From NCBI GenBank assembly GCA_017987425.1, contig JAGNTT010000029.1:1-15302 (forward strand): DNA of 15,302 nt, read 5' to 3'. This DNA is from Candidatus Omnitrophota bacterium (lineage in GTDB: Bacteria; Omnitrophota; Gorgyraeia; Zapsychrales; Fredricksoniimonadaceae). A program made the position numbers and the translations under genes. This document shows positions 12,348 through 15,302 of this stretch, piece after piece. Position 1 is the stretch's first letter. Every line of letters starts with the position of its first letter. The notes under the pieces were generated by a model. It did no database searches and was not told where the DNA came from. It saw nothing but the letters and a program-made list of their open reading frames with translations.

Positions 12348-14971
12348 CAACCAACGACATCAGAAAAAAATTCCTCGAGTTTTTCCGTTCCAAAGGGCAT
12401 ACGGTGGTGCCGAGCGATTCGCTCGTTCCCAAAGACGACCCGACGGTGCTTTTTACGACCGCCGGTATGCAGCAGTTTAAACCGCAGTTTTTGGGCCGTA
12501 TCGACGGTTACACCCGCGCGGCATCCTGCCAGAAATGTCTTCGCACAGACGATCTCGATGTCGTCGGCAAGACTGACTGCCACCAGACGTTCTTTGAAAT
12601 GCTCGGAAATTTTTCGTTCGGCGATTATTTTAAAAAAGATGCGATTGCATGGGCGTGGGAATTTTTTACGGAAGTCATGAAGATCCCCAAAGACAGATTG
12701 TGGGTTTCGGTTTATAAAGACGACTCCGAAGCTGAAGGCATCTGGCTCAATGACATCAAACTTCCGAAAGAACGTTTGGTCAAGCTCGGAGATAAGAGCA
12801 ATTTCTGGCCGTCGAACGCCAAGGAAGCCGGCCCCAACGGCCCGTGCGGTCCGTGCTCCGAAATATTTTTTGATTACGGCGTCAATCCGAAATGTACGAA
12901 TACGAAATGTGATCCCGACTGCAGCTGCGGACGTTTTACGGAAGTGTGGAACCTGGTATTCACGCAGTTTAACCGCAAGGACGGCGGTATTCTCGATCCT
13001 TTACCGGCGAAGAACATCGACACCGGTATGGGACTTGAACGTCTGGCCGCGGTCATGCAGGGTAAAAAAAGCAATTATGAAACCGATCTGTTCGAAGGAA
13101 TCATCAAACGCATCAAGGAACTGCTTCCTACGATCGGTGTGGTGGAGACCCGTATTATCGCCGACCATTTGCGCGCGGTGACTATCGGGATTTCCGACGG
13201 TGTTATCCCGTCCAACGAAGGCCGCGGATATGTTATGAAAAAATTGATCATTAACGTCGCCGACTTGGCCGTTGCCAACGGCGCGCAGCAGCCTATTGGG
13301 CATCAGATTGTCCATGCGGTGGTCGAGGCGATGAAATTTCCATATCCGGAATTGGTCGCCAAGGAATTTGAGATCGGCAGCGTCATACGCAGTGTCGAAG
13401 AATCATATCTTAAGGTCCGCAAGGAGCGTCTTCCGGAATTCGAACGTAAAGCCAAAGAAATCGGTATGGCAGATCCGCAAAAGTTGGGTCAGCTCATTTT
13501 TTCCTACCGTGACACGTTCGGGCTGACGATGCCGACAATCGAAAAAGTTTTGCGTTCCATCCGCATTCCTCAGGACATCATGGATGCGGCGCTTGTTAAA
13601 TTTAATGAACTGATGGAAGAGCAGCAGACCAAGTCGCGCGCTTCCAGCAAGATGACCGGCGACGTTTTCGGGGCGGCAGGTGTCAGCGTGAACGTTCCCA
13701 AAACAAAATTCCTGGGATATGACCAGGATTCCTGCGAGGGCGCCATTCTCAAAATTTACAAAGATCAGAAAGAAGTCCCCGAAGCGAAAGAGGGCGACAG
13801 CGTCAAAATCATTCTGGACCAGACGGTGTTTTACGCGGAGTCCGGCGGTCAGATCGGCGACACCGGAACCCTGTGGGCCCCTAAGGTCCGCATCCGGGTG
13901 AGCGACACCCAGAAAACCAATGATATTTTTATTCATGATGCCACGATCGAAGAAGGCCTGATCCGCGTCGGCGATAAATTGGGCGCGCAGATCGACGAGG
14001 CACGCCGTCTGGCGATCATGCGCAATCACACTGCCACCCATTTGCTTCAATCCGTGCTTCGGGAAATTTTAGGGCCGCACGTCAAGCAGCAGGGATCGCT
14101 TGTAGCCGATGACCGTCTGCGTTTCGACTTCACGCATCCCCAATCGATCAGCTCCGACGAAATCAAGATGATCGAGGATAAGGTCAACCGTTATATCCTC
14201 GGATGTCACGAAGTTAAGAAGGAAGCAATGCCGATCGAAAAAGCCAAGCAGTCGGGTGCGCTCGCATATTTCGCCGAGAAATACGGCGATACCGTACGCG
14301 TGATCACGATCGGTCCGTTTTCAAAAGAATTCTGCGGCGGGACGCATTTGAAGCTGACCGGCCAGATCGGGCCGTTTAAGATCATCAGTGAAGGAGCGGT
14401 TGCCCAAGGCATCCGGCGCGTCGAGGCATTCACCGGTATGAGCACGTTCGAATATCTCTTTATGCAGGAAAACGAACTCAAACGCGTTTCGACGATCGTA
14501 AAGTCGCCGCTTCTGGAAGTTTCCGAACATGTCGAACAGCTTTCCAAGCGTGCGAAAGATCTGGAAAAAGAAACCGAAAAGATGCGTCTTTCTGCCATGC
14601 TGAATGATCTGGACAAAATCATAGGCTCCGCCGCCACCGTCAACGGCGCCAAGATTGTTGCGCACGTCTTTACGGGTGCTGACAAAGATGTTCTGCGCAA
14701 AGTTTCCGATACGATCAAGCAGAAGGCAAAATCCGCTGTGGTCGTGCTCGGTGCCAAATCGCAGGAAGATGCTTTTCTTTTAATTTCCGTGACTGAAGAT
14801 CTAATTGCCAAAGGCTTAAGCGCCGGCGATCTCATTAAGGAAATCGCGCCGCTCATGGGCGGCAACGGCGGCGGCCGTCCGGATATGGCCCAGGCCGGCA
14901 GCAAAAGCCCGGAGAAAATTCAGTCTGCGGTCGAACAGGCCGGTCAATTGATCAAGGGAAAAATTCAATGA
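12344..14971 (+). CDS. alaS: Alanyl-tRNA synthetase
   Basis: Class II aminoacyl-tRNA synthetase of 875 residues, full length for the family, which charges tRNA-Ala and clears Ser- and Gly-tRNA-Ala. Visible in order: class II catalytic core with TTAGMQQFKPQFLG, KCLRTDDLDVVG, FFEMLGNFSFGDYFK, NGPCGPCSEIFFDYG and NIDTGMGLERL; RIIADHLRAVTIGISDGVIPSNEGRGYV; the editing domain with zinc ligands HTATH (562-566) and CGGTH (664-668); and the DHHA1 C-terminal part with GNGGGRPDMAQAG. A Cys-rich insert (NPKCTNTKCDPDCSCGRF) precedes EVWNLVFTQF. The helix after GRGYV reads MKKLIINVADLA instead of the usual arginine-rich RRIIRRA type. The start overlaps the recX stop and the stop overlaps hisD (ATGA at both ends). 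Its substrate tRNA-Ala(CGC) is encoded in this same window. Confidence 0.98.
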   Translation: MTTNDIRKKFLEFFRSKGHTVVPSDSLVPKDDPTVLFTTAGMQQFKPQFLGRIDGYTRAASCQKCLRTDDLDVVGKTDCHQTFFEMLGNFSFGDYFKKDAIAWAWEFFTEVMKIPKDRLWVSVYKDDSEAEGIWLNDIKLPKERLVKLGDKSNFWPSNAKEAGPNGPCGPCSEIFFDYGVNPKCTNTKCDPDCSCGRFTEVWNLVFTQFNRKDGGILDPLPAKNIDTGMGLERLAAVMQGKKSNYETDLFEGIIKRIKELLPTIGVVETRIIADHLRAVTIGISDGVIPSNEGRGYVMKKLIINVADLAVANGAQQPIGHQIVHAVVEAMKFPYPELVAKEFEIGSVIRSVEESYLKVRKERLPEFERKAKEIGMADPQKLGQLIFSYRDTFGLTMPTIEKVLRSIRIPQDIMDAALVKFNELMEEQQTKSRASSKMTGDVFGAAGVSVNVPKTKFLGYDQDSCEGAILKIYKDQKEVPEAKEGDSVKIILDQTVFYAESGGQIGDTGTLWAPKVRIRVSDTQKTNDIFIHDATIEEGLIRVGDKLGAQIDEARRLAIMRNHTATHLLQSVLREILGPHVKQQGSLVADDRLRFDFTHPQSISSDEIKMIEDKVNRYILGCHEVKKEAMPIEKAKQSGALAYFAEKYGDTVRVITIGPFSKEFCGGTHLKLTGQIGPFKIISEGAVAQGIRRVEAFTGMSTFEYLFMQENELKRVSTIVKSPLLEVSEHVEQLSKRAKDLEKETEKMRLSAMLNDLDKIIGSAATVNGAKIVAHVFTGADKDVLRKVSDTIKQKAKSAVVVLGAKSQEDAFLLISVTEDLIAKGLSAGDLIKEIAPLMGGNGGGRPDMAQAGSKSPEKIQSAVEQAGQLIKGKIQ

Positions 14972-15302
14972 AAGTATTGAAGCAATCAGGTGAGGGAATC
15001 GAGAAATTATACAACCGGCATGCCTATGCCCGACGGGCGCATGTGGAGGAAAAGGTCCGCAAGATTATCGATGATGTGCGTTTAAACGGCGACAACGCGG
15101 TCGCGAAATACACGCGCAAATTCGACAAAACCAAGCTCCCCGTGAAAAATCTGCGGGTACCTGAGTCGGAAATCAGCGGGGCGTTCCAGTGCATCACCAG
15201 CGATTTCGTCAATCATCTGAAGTTCATCATCAATAATGTTTCGGGATATTACCGCCAGCAGTTAAAGAAGCCCGGACGCATCAAAAGTCATGACGGAGTT
15301 CT
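14968..15302 (+). CDS. hisD: Histidinol dehydrogenase HisD (3' partial)
   Basis: The first 111 residues of a protein matching the N-terminal part of histidinol dehydrogenase, which catalyses the last two NAD-dependent oxidations in histidine synthesis. Recognisable are VRKIIDDVRLNGDNAVAKYT followed by KFDK, LRVPESEISGAF, and the helix up to YYRQQLKKPG, in the order found in HisD. The catalytic and zinc-binding residues would lie past the window edge, so activity cannot be judged. The start ATG overlaps the alaS stop (ATGA at 14968-14971), which points to translational coupling. An aminoacyl-tRNA synthetase gene followed by a histidine biosynthesis gene is an unusual pairing but fits a compact genome. 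Confidence 0.88.
   Translation, partial: MKVLKQSGEGIEKLYNRHAYARRAHVEEKVRKIIDDVRLNGDNAVAKYTRKFDKTKLPVKNLRVPESEISGAFQCITSDFVNHLKFIINNVSGYYRQQLKKPGRIKSHDGV

Noticed and set aside
13403..14050. Long open frame on the - strand (215 codons) opposite alaS
   Set aside because: It lies wholly inside the conserved alaS coding region, shows no recognisable domain, and reads like the antisense shadow of a codon-biased gene.
14206..14904. Long open frame on the - strand (232 codons) opposite the 3' part of alaS
   Set aside because: Serine- and proline-rich composition typical of an antisense shadow; alaS itself is unmistakable here.

Overview
The window looks like the chromosome of an uncultured Gram-negative-type bacterium. 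The clusters of short T2SS/T4P-like prepilins, the TPR glycosyltransferase family and the overall gene style recall the candidate phylum Omnitrophota. That placement is an inference from gene style; the sequence holds no rRNA to confirm it. All genes lie on the + strand, coding is dense, and base composition is near balanced. I see no insertion sequence, prophage, CRISPR array or other mobile element, and no stretch over 300 bases without a gene.

Left part (1-7897): a type IV pilus / type II secretion-like locus. It opens with a 5'-truncated GspE/PilB assembly ATPase and a GspF/PilC platform protein. A 290-base leader follows, carrying a GEMM-I (class I c-di-GMP) riboswitch and an intrinsic terminator, in front of a major prepilin gene. 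After a second strong terminator come four minor prepilin genes (two pilin-like, one PilV-like, one PilW-like), a TMTC-like GT-C membrane protein with C-terminal TPRs, and a further prepilin joined to it by an overlapping stop/start. The most interesting feature is this apparent second-messenger control of one pilin cistron, combined with a probable pilin-modifying glycosyltransferase inside the prepilin run.

Middle part (7898-10657): a tRNA-Ala(CGC) with its own promoter is followed six bases later by the start codon of rsmE. Next come a paralogue of the riboswitch-controlled prepilin (98 of 144 positions identical in an ungapped hand alignment), with no riboswitch of its own, and a multi-pass protein ending in an isoprenylcysteine methyltransferase-like domain.

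Right part (10658-15302): a housekeeping block recA-recX-alaS-hisD. A consensus sigma70 promoter precedes recA. recX/alaS and alaS/hisD are joined by ATGA overlaps. hisD runs off the end of the window.
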